NCBI GenBank assembly: GCA_028554645.1
Contig: JAQOOI010000063.1
Location: forward strand, 372,001-436,000
From: Omphalotus guepiniiformis
Taxonomy: Eukaryota; Basidiomycota; Agaricomycetes; Agaricales; Omphalotaceae
Direction: 5' to 3'
DNA: 64,000 bases
Position numbers and translations under genes: made by a program. Shown here piece after piece: positions 32,383-43,485 of the stretch; position 1 is the first letter of the stretch; every line of letters begins with the position of its first letter. The notes under the pieces were generated by a model that saw only the letters and a list, made by a program, of their open reading frames with translations, did no database searches and was not told where the DNA came from.

Positions 32383-35300
32383 TCAGGTATGGGAGGAAAG
32401 GTTGGCCAGAAGATCATCAATCTCTTCGTTATTGCCAAACGTCAGACGCCGGCTCTGGCTCTGTTCGTCAGTGCTTGGGACATTATTAACAGCTCTAGCT
32501 TCTGGCCGAGATGTCAATACAGATCCTGAACGAGAGCGGGGACCTGAATTGAGATGTCCTCGGGCTTGCACTTCAGCCAACTCCCTAGCCGTCAACGTTT
32601 CGTCAAAGTATGAGCTCAGTAACGTCATATGGGCTGATGTCAAAGGCTGAGGAGGTGGCGCAGGGAAGTCGGAAAGACCCGACATTCGGGAACCATCGGA
32701 GGTAGTCAGGTAACTGCTCCTAGTAGGGTCAGCAGACGAAGGTTGCAAACTGGAATGTGCGGTCGCTGCAGGGAGAGTGACAAAGGGAGCACCCGACAAG
32801 CGCTCTTGATGTTCTCGCTGGACATCTTCGCCGTTTGCAAACGCCATCTGACCTTGGAATGAGGCACGATAATCACCAGACACAGCAGGAGGCGTCGATA
32901 CTGATTCAACATGACCAAACCGGAAGACATCTAAGTATTCAGAAGGAATCAATATCAAAACCATCAATAATCAATCAAGGAGGTTGATGAACAAAACTCT
33001 CACCCAACTCATTATTCTCAACAAGAGATCCCGCAGGCGAAGACGCTCGAGACGATTCGACGTCCTCTGGTATCTGTATTGACGGTTGGAAAGCCATGAT
33101 AGTGCCTTCGGCGCTTGGTGTCTCTTCATTATCACCAAGAGGGACAGCATTCTGAATGTCAGAGAAAACGAATTGAAGGCTGGTATCGGCAGGCGGTGTC
33201 CGCGCGCTATACGCACTTTGGCGTAGTGCAGACAGACTAGAACGAGAACTAAGACTTAACGAGTGACCGAACGAGTTAGCACGACTACGATTCTCCTCTA
33301 GCTCTTCACTCAATTGACGAGCAATGCTAGTAAGACCACTTCCTCGTTGATGACCAACGCTATGGACATCCGACGGTATATCAGGACTTTGAGAGTTCAA
33401 AGCTGGATTGACATCGACAGGAGGGTTTCTGAGCCTTGATGGCCGATAAAACAGGTCACGGAATGTTTCAAGGTCATCCACATCACCCAGTGGAGGAGGC
33501 GATACGGGAGGCGAAGAATTGGAAGAGGTATTGCCAGCAGACTCAGAAGAATCTTGACGCAACCCTGCTCCCAGCAGCATGGGGTCTTGCACAGCAAGAG
33601 GAGATGAAGATACCGGGGGTGACATAAACTTCTGAATATACGGAGGTTGCGAGACGTCGTACTGCACTGGCGACCGGCGTACACGAGAAGGTGCAGTACC
33701 AAGATTCTCAGCAGCGGACCTCATCTCTGGCTCTCCCTGGGCGAAAACATGCTCTTCGCTGGTGCCAACCCCACTGTCTCTACTAAGTCGTTGAATAGCC
33801 GATACGAGCGTCTCTCCGACACCTACAGTATCATATATCGCACTTGAGTTCCTCGCCTGCCTGTAAACTGCATTCTCCGGGCGGGGTGACGGAAGAAAGG
33901 GTGAATACTGTATCTCGTTCGGCAGAATCTCCCGAACGACTCCTGACGACCACTCGGCCCACATCTTGTCCGGGGGTGCAACTTGACTGTTGGCCCGTAC
34001 ATGAGGTATAACCTTGACTTCACTTTGATATGAGTCCCTATCTCGTGCAAAACCAGCCTGGGCATAAGGATGTAGGGCCTGAGGGGGTAACCGATGTCGA
34101 GCTGCCAGATCGTGAGGCCCTTCCTCTTGTTGTTGAGAAGGCACAGACGTTGGATGTGGACCGGCATAGTCAAAGTCAACTCTGTCCCTCAGGTCATTTG
34201 CCGGAATAGATGAAGGTGCATACGCAGAGAAACCTCCTTGAGCGTAAGGATGCGCAGGCATGGCTATAGAATCGCGATCTATTGAGTCGTCCGTTATCGG
34301 CGGCGTTGTCAGCGCTATGCCCATCCTCGTATCACTGATTCTGCTTTGTCCCGATGGCGTAGGCGAAGTCCCACTCCTAATTGTCAAAGCTGACTCCAGC
34401 GGCATCTGCGCAGGATCAGCGAGTCTGATAACCTTCGTCGTATTATTTCTCAGTGCACTCTCGATGCCGTTCTTTTCTTCACTGGGACTAAGAAGAGTTT
34501 CATCAACTCCACAGATAGCAGCAGTGGACTTGGCAGTTGCCTTTACAAGCTTCTTAGCAGATTTCCCAAATGACTCGCTACGAGAGTGAGTTCGCGAGTG
34601 AGAGCGCGAAGACTTGGATCCAGTCTTAGACAGAGAGCTTGAATGCTCGTAAGACGACTTTCCGTTAGACGACTTTCCAACAGTCCCTCTGCTTTCCGTT
34701 TGGCTGTCGGCTCGTGCGCGAGGAAGCTTTGGAGGATTGACAGGGATGATGTCCTGGTTGCCTAGGAGACCTCGAGCTGCTAGGAAGTCAAACGTAGATA
34801 GCGAAGGATCTTTCCGCTTTGTCTGTTTATTTGTGAGGGATTTCGTGCGTGCACGCGAAAGACTTCGTGCCCGTTGATTTTGGAACGAACTGATAGCCTG
34901 AGTTTGCCATTTCTTTCGTTGATGTTCTAATATTTGCCCCTCCTCCAAAACTCTAAAGCAGGGCACAGTCAGCCAAGGTAATGAAAGTCATTAACATACT
35001 GACCGAGCTAATGAAGGTACCGGACTAGGCAACGCCAAGTCATCCAACGCCCAACTTTTCGGTCTAGGCGGCCGAAGGCCAGAAGAAGCCTGCTGCGCGT
35101 TCGGTGGCGCTGCTGCTATCGGAAAGAGTTTCGCTGAAACCTCAAGTGGATTCCTCTGTTCACCAGTACTAGGTCCAGGAAGACTCAAATCCATCAACGA
35201 CCTCGAGTGAGCCAAAACCCTGGAGGCAACACCTGGCTGCGGAGAAATAGTCCTCCCAAAATAATCAACGACTGGAGATCCAGGAGGACTTACAATTCTT

Positions 35301-36652
35301 CCGCTTCCAGAATTGCTTGGCGGATCATCGTGCTTTACCTTGAGACGAGGGCGGGGAAAAAGTAGTGCGTCACACCACGTCTCCGCGGAAAGCCATCGGT
35401 CTTTCATTTTTGGTAGAGAAGGCTTCTTTAAGCGATTGGTAGTTCGCTTGGTCCCCCTAAGCTCGGGTGTGGAAATAGAGTTCTTCAGTACGTTGTGATC
35501 GGGAGGATGTAGGGTAAACTGAGGGACAGTGACGGAGTTGGTGATTCGAGATGGAGGATCTACTTTAGGAGGCTCAGCATAGCGATGGTACGTCGGTCTT
35601 TGGTCAAAATGAGTTTTTGGAGGAGGCGCAGATAAAGGAGTCTCAGCGGGGGGTATTGTTGAGACTGCATATGCATATGGATGTAATGCCGAGGAAGGTT
35701 CTGACACAGGCGAATTCAGATCTTTCTGTGGTGATGGTTGTCGCACACCAGAGATCTGAAGATCTTCAGCCTTATCAGTGTTTTGATGAGGACCGCCATA
35801 AGTGTTTTGAGGTATAGTAAAAGTGGAGTAATACGAATCGTAGAAGTCCGCGAAATCAGTCGCGCCAGAACCGCGGAGTGATGACTCTGCTACCCCAGAA
35901 TTAGATCGCAAGCGTGTTATGTTAGTGACAACATCGCGGTTGGAAGCTCGCGAAACAACGCGTTCGCCGCCAGGAACAGACGTCGCGGAAGTCGGGGTGT
36001 GTTGACGGTCCACCTTTGGTGAAGGAGGCATCTTCTTACTCGACGTTTTACTGAACGTCAACAAGCTGACAAAACTTTTCCTCCGAGTGGACTGTGAAAC
36101 ACGCCGAACAGGAGGGATCGGTGACTCTCCCACACCGCCGGCAGTGTCAAGATTGATGTAAGAAGGTATGGGAGGTGCATTGCTTCCGCTTGAGACCGTG
36201 GAACGACGAGGTACCCCTACGCTCGTTCGACCAGGATCGACAGTGCCAGAGGAGGTCGTACGGCCAGAAACGCCCGACTGAGTTCTCACCCTTGGTCTTC
36301 CCTTTCTCTCCTCAGAGTCGGCGCGCCAGTCATCAGAGCCAGGCCTCTGTACATCCTGCACACCATAGCGATTATGCAATTCGGGATCCCCAAGAATATG
36401 ACCATCGTCCTCATCACCTTCACCACGTATTGAGTCCCCCCAGCTGTCCCTCTCCCTCTCCTGTCTCAAGGCGGGCTTGGGCGGTTCGTAAGGACCGTTA
36501 TACGGTATGTACCAGTTGTCTTCATCATCCTGAGCTCTTCCTGAGATGCGATTACGAGGACGAGGGGACGAAGAATGGGATTTGAATCCTAGTCCCAAAC
36601 CCATCCGGGCCAAGCGTGAATATGGCGCGACATCATGAGACTTTGCTGTCAT
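32383..36652 (-). CDS. Large Ser/Pro-rich protein with HPYA motifs, function unknown
   Basis: Three exons (36652-35004, 34952-33004, 32930-32383) give 1,381 residues joined by clean GT-AG introns. The protein is mostly disordered: Ser, Pro, Arg and Gly rich, with many RxxS and SP sites that suggest phosphorylation. A repeated short motif, HPYA followed by an aromatic (HPYAYAV, HPYAQGGFSAY, HPYAQAGF), occurs at least three times. Near the C-terminus is a compact acidic piece (FGNNEEIDDLLANLSS). No enzyme or binding domain is recognised. The N-terminus is uncertain: DNA at 36700-36900 (minus) has an open frame with a hydrophobic helix (LAIQSLSSVLFLTF) and splice signals that could add a membrane anchor, but I could not fix the join. 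Confidence 0.65.
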
Positions 36653-38171
36653 CGAGAGGGGAACACGCCTCTAGGAACGAACTGGGAAATGTGATAAAGT
36701 CAATCCAAGTCTTGACATTTGAACTCCGTTGAGCTTACGCTTGGACTGCTGCCTCGCCAAAGCCGACCAGGAAAACAGGGTGGGTCTTCGTTGGCCAGAT
36801 TGTGAGTAAGTACGTGAAGTAACATTACATGTAGATTACTCACAGAGAACGTTAAGAAAAGGACAGAAGATAGGGACTGAATGGCTAGTAACCCCGCCAA
36901 CGCCGCTGTCAGCGGCGAGAGACTCGACAGTGAATCTGATACGGGGGAACAAATGGTGATGATTATGTTGTCGGTTCAAGGGGCTCCTCAACCTTTCACA
37001 CGCCTACTTTTTTCATGATCGACTCGTTAAACGCGTGCCACGTGGCCTCCAAATCCGTATTACCCATGAGGTTATCTTCCTCAATCCGTGATTCCGTCCA
37101 ATGTATTAGTGTTCGAATCTGAGTGAACTTCAAACCAACTTAGTGGTATCAGGTTAGTTGGTATACTTGCCTCTTACACTCATTTTTCAACACTGGTGTT
37201 CAGGCAATCGTTTATTAGGAGTCCCCTTCTAGGCCTTTCGGACTTGAGGGTCCGTTTCTCCTGAAATGTTGTATGTCAGTTGTATGTATGTCCACCCACA
37301 TCTTTGCGTCAAATTCTGATAAGAATATGCATGATTTCTGTAGCATCATTATGACGTTCTTATAAAAACGGATAGAATGAAAGATAGAATATTCAGGTCA
37401 AGCTTTTGACAAAGGGCTAGTTCGAAATGGAAACAGAAGACCAGCTCGGATCAGGTTTGACGAAACTCCTTTACCGTTGCAATCGCAAAGTGCACCGTGA
37501 CTGAGGATGTGGATATGTGTGTAACTTTCATCTTATTCTAGATGATTATCTAGTGAAAGCCTATATATTGGCTTTGCACGGCAGCAGTGCCAGTCTTTTG
37601 GTATTATGATCAGTTACCAAGAACTAGGAATAGTACCATCCAAAACGACTGAACACGGCAACAAGGAAATCAAATGGATCACTTGCAAAGACCAGATCCA
37701 ATACTTATTGCTTTGACACTTGCAAGTCCGACTCACAGCTGGTTAGTTACGGTACCCAGGTTGCCACATGTAGACACAACTGGAGCGGATCGCTAATACT
37801 TATTGCTTTGACACTTTGACTCCACTTTGAGGCTTTGAGCTCCAACTCTCTGTTGGTTAGTTACGGTACCCAGGGTGCTATATGATGTCTGCGGTATACG
37901 GTATCACTGAGGTCAATGATGTTCAATGACATCAAGATGTCCAGTTTGCAGGTCCGCACAGCTTCCGGACATAACCAGATACAGAATCACAAAGACGCGC
38001 TGTTATTAGAATGACTACAAGTACAATAATGCATCTATATAATCTGGGGTCGTGAGGCGTCGTGTTCTTCCAAATGTTGGGAAACCAGATCTACTGACAA
38101 AGGGAGCGTAGGTGATGAAGAAGTATTCACGGGCAGATGCTAATGGATACAAAAAGCTTCGATGAAGAAAT
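36653..38171. other. Intergenic region with possible upstream exon and a direct repeat
   Basis: The stretch at 36700-36900 may hold 5' exons of the minus-strand gene ending at 32383. From 36960 to 38171 no gene is supported. Confidence 0.4.
37700..37883 (+). repeat. Imperfect direct repeat, two copies of about 70-88 bp
   Basis: Copies start at 37700 and 37795 with the identical word AATACTTATTGCTTTGACAC, and both end in GGTTAGTTACGGTACCCAGG. The middle is more divergent, longer in copy 2. Confidence 0.7.
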
Positions 38172-39066
38172 CTAATGTGTTAGAGCAATGCGCCTCGCCG
38201 CAGCAGCTTGCTCTTGTGTCGCTCTAAGATGAGCCTCATCCTCTTGACGCTGTCGTTCTTGCTGCTCCAAAACATCCTTCCACGAATGATCTTCATATCT
38301 CTGTGAAATGATACTTGCCATCAGCAAAAACTCCCATTCATCGGTAACATCACTACGAACCTGACGTCCTGTATCACGTTGACTGTGCTTAAGAGCACCG
38401 GCAGCAATGAGGATTCCAATGGTCAGACCTTGAGCCCACATACGGGCCTGAACAACCTTTTGAGAGGTAGTTTGATACCTAGAATAAGAGACATGCGTGA
38501 ATAAACGAGGTCTGTGAATAAGCGTGAACCTTACCGATCGCGCGAAATAATACCACCAGCCAGAGCCAAACTCAAAGCCCATGAACCCATGATGATACTG
38601 TACTCATGTCGGCTCGCCCAATCTCCTAATTTCTCCGACGCAGACATGCCTTCCCATCGTTCCTGTGTCTTCTGCTCTTTCTCGTTGAGAATCATGGCAC
38701 CGTCGCCAGTCCATTGCGGCCCAGAAATGAGAAAATACATTTATGACGAAATCAAACCACATACCATTGCGACTCATCATACTCAAGTCCACGTCGCTCA
38801 GCTTGTATAGATAAACAAGGTGCGACGATGATAATACCGCCTAAGACCTTCAGTGACACAGGCAGATTTCGGTAGGTTGCCCAGTGACGTTGCAAGTACG
38901 CTGAACCGCCCAACGCGGCGAGACCACTGGCAATGGTACCTTCAATGGCACCTCGCCTGATGGCACGGTCATGTCCTTCGAGTTGCTCTTCAGTAAGGTC
39001 AATCTGAAACAGCAATTATTCGTATGCTCAAAACAACCAAGAACCACACACGAGACACACCTTCAT
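38172..39066 (-). CDS. RCF2: HIG1-domain protein, Rcf2-like respiratory supercomplex factor
   Basis: The first exon is only ATG-AAG (39066-39061); exon 2 starts at 39003. The N-terminal half has two hydrophobic helices (AIEGTIASGLAALGGSAYL and LKVLGGIIIVAPCLSI). The C-terminal part has the HIG1 layout with YSIIMGSWALSLALAGGII, the loop RDRYQTTSQKVVQARMWAQG and GLTIGILIAAGAL. A charged coiled-coil tail with Gln/Glu/Arg follows. Rcf2 sits in the mitochondrial inner membrane and helps assemble or tune cytochrome c oxidase and its supercomplexes. The join after ESQW has no canonical 3' splice AG: continuity to TGDGAMILNEKEQ requires an intron ending in TG (38764 to about 38711). The alternative is a GT-AG intron that drops about 10 residues. 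The rest of the gene uses normal splice sites. Confidence 0.75.
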
Positions 39067-39884
39067 AGTAGTTTCTGATTATTCTCAAGAAGAGCGAATA
39101 TAGTATGGACTCTAAGATTGTAGCGGGTGGATAGCGATGTTGCAGAAGCGGGAAACTTATATAGGGAACAAATTTGAGCGGTCTCACTGGAGGGATGACA
39201 CACAATATGATACTCGGATGATACATACACAGGACTGATCGGAACCTCTTGGGAACGTCTCCGGCACGCCTACGGTACCGCGGTAATGGCCACCGTAAAC
39301 TCCCGACCACCAACGAGATTGCCCTTTCATCGTGCAATACAGTGTCTACCTAAAATCGTTCACGAGGTTCTATCTAATCTGTGCCCGGGTTCTTCCCAAT
39401 CATCTTAATTCGAGCAGGCGACTAGGAAATTGAAACTCAAGTATGCAAATAGAGAGGACAGGTACCAGGACAGTACCAGGACAGTACCGGGTCTTCCTCG
39501 TTCTAGGCTCTGGCTGGATGCACTTGGCCAATAATATTTCCGAATTCACGTCCAAAATTCCGAATACTTTGTTCTCCTGCAAGCCCTTTCAATGGTTCAA
39601 CTGAAAAGATGGAACACCCCAGATACTCGAACGTACATCCAGGCTCGAACAGCTTGTGACCAACATTTCGGTATTCACAAATGTATTGCATGATATGTAT
39701 CTGGTACGTACGTGAGACTGTAACTACTGATAAGTACTACAAAGTTAAGAAACTAGAAATGATCGAGCATAAGAAAAAACAAAATGATAATTGCGGGGAG
39801 AACAGTGCGAATATTTCAAGGGGAACCAACCGAACACAACATAAGAAATACATGAACGAAGAGGGTCAACATTTGTGAGCGCAC
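39067..39884. other. Intergenic stretch, no supported gene
   Basis: It holds the promoter of the Rcf2-like gene and the 3' end of Nup98. No coding signal is supported. Confidence 0.5.
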
Positions 39885-42800
39885 TCAGAAATGATCCACC
39901 GTGAACGTCCAAGTTCCATCTGAAATATCGAAACTCTCAAAGTGAGTATCTTTCATGTTCTTCAACTTTTTCAGATGCTTCACTGCGGACGGATGTTTCT
40001 CGTCCTTGATAGGGTCCCGATGAGCCTTATCGATCGCCCAACACCTCTTCAATGATATCTTAGCTCGCACATTCAACCCCGAGCCGGGAGGTGGTTTATC
40101 CGCATCATCACTGTCGGGGTAGACACTGCACTCCTTGTCATCAAATCGGATGACTTCCCCGAGAAGTGCACCCAGCTTCAGCAATCCTGTCAAATCAACA
40201 GGGTCCAAGAAGTGTATCTCGCCATACCCAACCCGGCCAACGACAAGATCCTGAAAAGACGAAAGCTGATCAAAGCCGGCAGTCTTTAAAGTGTCCAGGT
40301 TAGGCTTGACATAATAGTCCCCTTCCTGCAGATCACCATCTTCATCGGGTTGAGCCCCGCTCGCAGAAGCTGTGAACTTTTTGGGTGTGCGGTGAGGTTG
40401 GGGGGTGGGAGTAGGGGACTTAGCAGGCTGCGTGGATGGCAAGACGGCAGTAACGGCAACGGCGGAAGCAGCAGCAGCAGCAGCTTCTTTCTCCCGTGCA
40501 GCAACACTCAGTGCAGGACTGAACGTAATCTTACCCCGAATCGGTGACCCACCAGACTTGATGAACAATTCTGTAGGCTCCACCTTCTTGTCCAAGATCA
40601 ACTTTTTAACACTCTTCCGCTGCCCGCTACCTAGCGACGGACTAGAGCTTGTGCCGAAAATGGCATCAATCGCGTTTTTAGGCGTCTGGGATCTGCTCAT
40701 TGTGAGCGCAGTACTGTTGGAGAACATACTTGATCCTAGAGCATTGGAGGACGTAGACGACCCGAACCCTCGTAACTTTGAACTTGCGGGTGTGTACCCA
40801 AGTTGGACTCGGGGCACAGGAGAACGAGTCGGAACATCGACAAAAAAGCCAGGCTTCTTCTTCGTTGATTGTTCGAGGTCGACAGCCCGAGGACCGGGAG
40901 GTAGCATAGAGAAAATTGGCAGGTTCGTACTGATGGGCTGGGATATTGACGCTATAAGTGTGCCCTGAGCGCCCGGGACGGAAGTTGAACCGTTCATTGA
41001 ATTCATAGATCCGCCGAACTGGGTGCCAAAAAGGCCGTTCCCAGTTGACGTGGACGTTCCTAAGCCAGGAGCTTTGGCGAATAAACTTCCACCAAGATTA
41101 GACTGTTGCTGATTATTCGGCTGATTGAGACTATTTGAGAATAGACCCGGCTGCTGTGTGTTTGCAGGCTGCGTTTGCCCGAACCCAGACGCAAACAACC
41201 CGCCGCCCGTTCCTGCAGGCTTGTTGGCATTACCGAACAGTCCACCGTTTCCAAAACCGGTTGTTGTCGGCTGTTGCGTTTGCTGCTGCTGCGCCTGCTG
41301 GTTATTGTTGCCGAACAGGGAGCCGCCGCCGCCACCACCAAACAAGCTGTTCCCGGTAGAAGTACCAGTATTTTGAGGGTTGGTAAACACTAGGGAAGAA
41401 TTGATTGAGAAATCCTTGTTAAATAATAAAGGTACGCACGCGAGGTTCCAGCAGCAGGCTGCTGAGGATTTTGTTGCTGCTGGGTATTTCCAAACAAACC
41501 AGTACCACCTGTGTTACCAAAGATGGACGGTTGTTGCGGTTGCTGTTGTTGCCCCTGGGGTTGATTCTGTTGCCCAAAGATACTACTACCACCCCCACTG
41601 AACAGAGACTGTGTTTGGCCTGCGGGCTGACTAGCTTGACCAAATATTGAAGGCTTGTTGGCAGTGTCTAGGGGCGAGGAACATAGATCAGGACATTATA
41701 TTACTGTGAGTAGATGTTCAGGCATACTTCCAAAACTACCAAAACCAGCTGTAGTAGATGGAGCGGGCTGTTGGCCAAAAATGCTGGATCCGGCTTGTGG
41801 TTGCTGTTGCTGATTAGCGTTCTGTCCGAACGCGCCCCCGGTAGGGGCCCCAAAGGTCCCAAGTCCAGTGGTTCCAGTATTACCTGCGGAAAGAGCGCAG
41901 TATTAGCAGCTGAAAAAAACAAAATCTGCGATACAGCGAAACCCCAACCACCAAAAGACGCAAATGCAGGTTAAACGTACCGAAAGCACCCCCACCAGTG
42001 TTACCACCAAAGATACTGGAAGCTTGCTGCGGCTGTTGTGGCTGTGGTGGCTGGCCAAACGCACCAAAAGTCTGCTGAGGTTGTGGTTGTTGGGGTTGAC
42101 CAAACGCGCCCCCAGTTCCAAACGCGCCAGTACCTGGGTTCGTAGTATTCGTGTTCGTGGCTCCGAATGTACCAAAGCCCGCGGGTGCTTTGGGTGCACC
42201 GAAAATGGATGTACTTTGCTGGTTTTGAGGTTGCCCAAAGATGCTGCCACCGGTTTGTGTGTTTCCAAACCCCGAGGGCTGACCAAAAGAGCCAGTCGCT
42301 GCTGTTTTTCGACCTTGCTGATAGTCTTGCAAACGTAATTCCTATTAGATGCGCATTCTATCAACAAGGAAGTCCTGTTGCTTTGCAAAAATGATGTTAC
42401 CTCGAAAGACGTGCCAGCATATGCGGGCATACACGAAATAGACTGGTATTGCAAAGTGACGCTCGGAGCGTTTGCGTCTTTCTCTTGATAGACGGTATAA
42501 GGTGGATTTGAAGACCCAGTGGTCACTGGGTTAATTGCATTGTTCGCTGCGAGGTGTTGTGATGAGATTGAACCAGGGTTTCAAACCGAACGATACCCAC
42601 TTGGTGCAGAGCCGAAAGCTGTAGTCCCTTTGTTTCCACCGAAAATGCTGTTTCCTGTATTTCCAAACGCTCCACCAGAAGTTGCATTGCTAGTTTGACC
42701 GAACCCTCCAGTACCTCCGGTATTAGGTTGGCCAAAAGTACCCGTACCAGTGCTACCAAAAGTACCACCTCCACCAAACGCGCCAAAGCCAGTCGCAGGC

Positions 42801-43198
42801 TTTGCGCCACCAAATAGTGGATTGGTACTAGTGCTCGCTTGATTACTTGCACCACCAAACGCGCCTATTTGGATGGTAAGCAAGCATGAAGGATAAGACT
42901 TGAGACACACGCGCCGAACCCACCCCCACCAGTGTTACTAGTCGACGCCCCAAGGTTTCCAAACATGGGATTTGCTTGAGGCTGCTGTTGTGGCTGACCA
43001 AAAGCACCGGTCGAAGAACCAAATCCTTTACGACAGCTCTGTATCAACTAGGTAAACGCGCGAGAAATGAAATTTACACACACCTGGGGCTGTCGAACCA
43101 AAAGCAGTTGGTTGTCCAAAAGCACCAGTGCCCTGCTGTTGAGGTGGATTTTGTTGTGGATTAGCCCACGAAGAAGTAATCGTATTCTGGCCAAACAT
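39885..43198 (-). CDS. NUP98: Nucleoporin Nup98/Nup145N homolog, ending at the autoproteolysis site
   Basis: Eight exons (43198-43084, 43025-42924, 42864-42601, 42546-42401, 42341-41981, 41883-41728, 41667-41440, 41389-39885) give 958 residues. The N-terminal half is rich in GLFG, FGQP and SIFG repeats. Between them lies a GLEBS motif for Gle2/Rae1 binding (PAYAGTSFE joined to ELRLQDYQQGR by splicing). The C-terminal 150 residues form the autoproteolytic domain, with YYVKPNLDTL, GYGEIHFLDPVDLT, LNVRAKISLKRCW and finally GTWTFTVDHF followed at once by the stop. In most relatives HF is followed by Ser and a Nup96/Nup145C part that is released by self-cleavage; here it is absent. Nup98 lines the pore channel, binds export and import receptors and docks Gle2. 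Exon 2 could alternatively end 15 nt later. Confidence 0.9.
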
Positions 43199-43485
43199 GC
43201 TGGCAGACAGGAGGAGACAGTGGTCAACTATAAAGTTGCAAAGCTCTTTATCGTTGGATCCGGGGCCAAAAGGCGATGCGAACAACCTTCTAAACTCGGG
43301 ACCGTGGGTTACATGACTAATCTTGACTCTGCAGATGGGAACAGCTTTCCTTTTTTAGCGCATACCGCTGACACATCGGCACAGCCACTCCCGGACCGCT
43401 GCTTGTCACGTGCGCAACTTTTCATTTTCTGCGTCTTTCACTCAGGCAGGACGAAGGTCCAGCAGCTCAAAGCTAGTGGAGAGCA
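43199..43485. promoter_or_regulatory. Shared divergent promoter of Nup98 and RPA135
   Basis: Only 287 bp separate the two start codons, which read away from each other. No TATA box is evident on either side. Confidence 0.5.

Noticed and set aside
40441..40500. Ala run in Nup98 seen as a repeat-expansion site
   Set aside because: It is a short GCA/GCT run in a linker, common in such proteins and not a separate feature.
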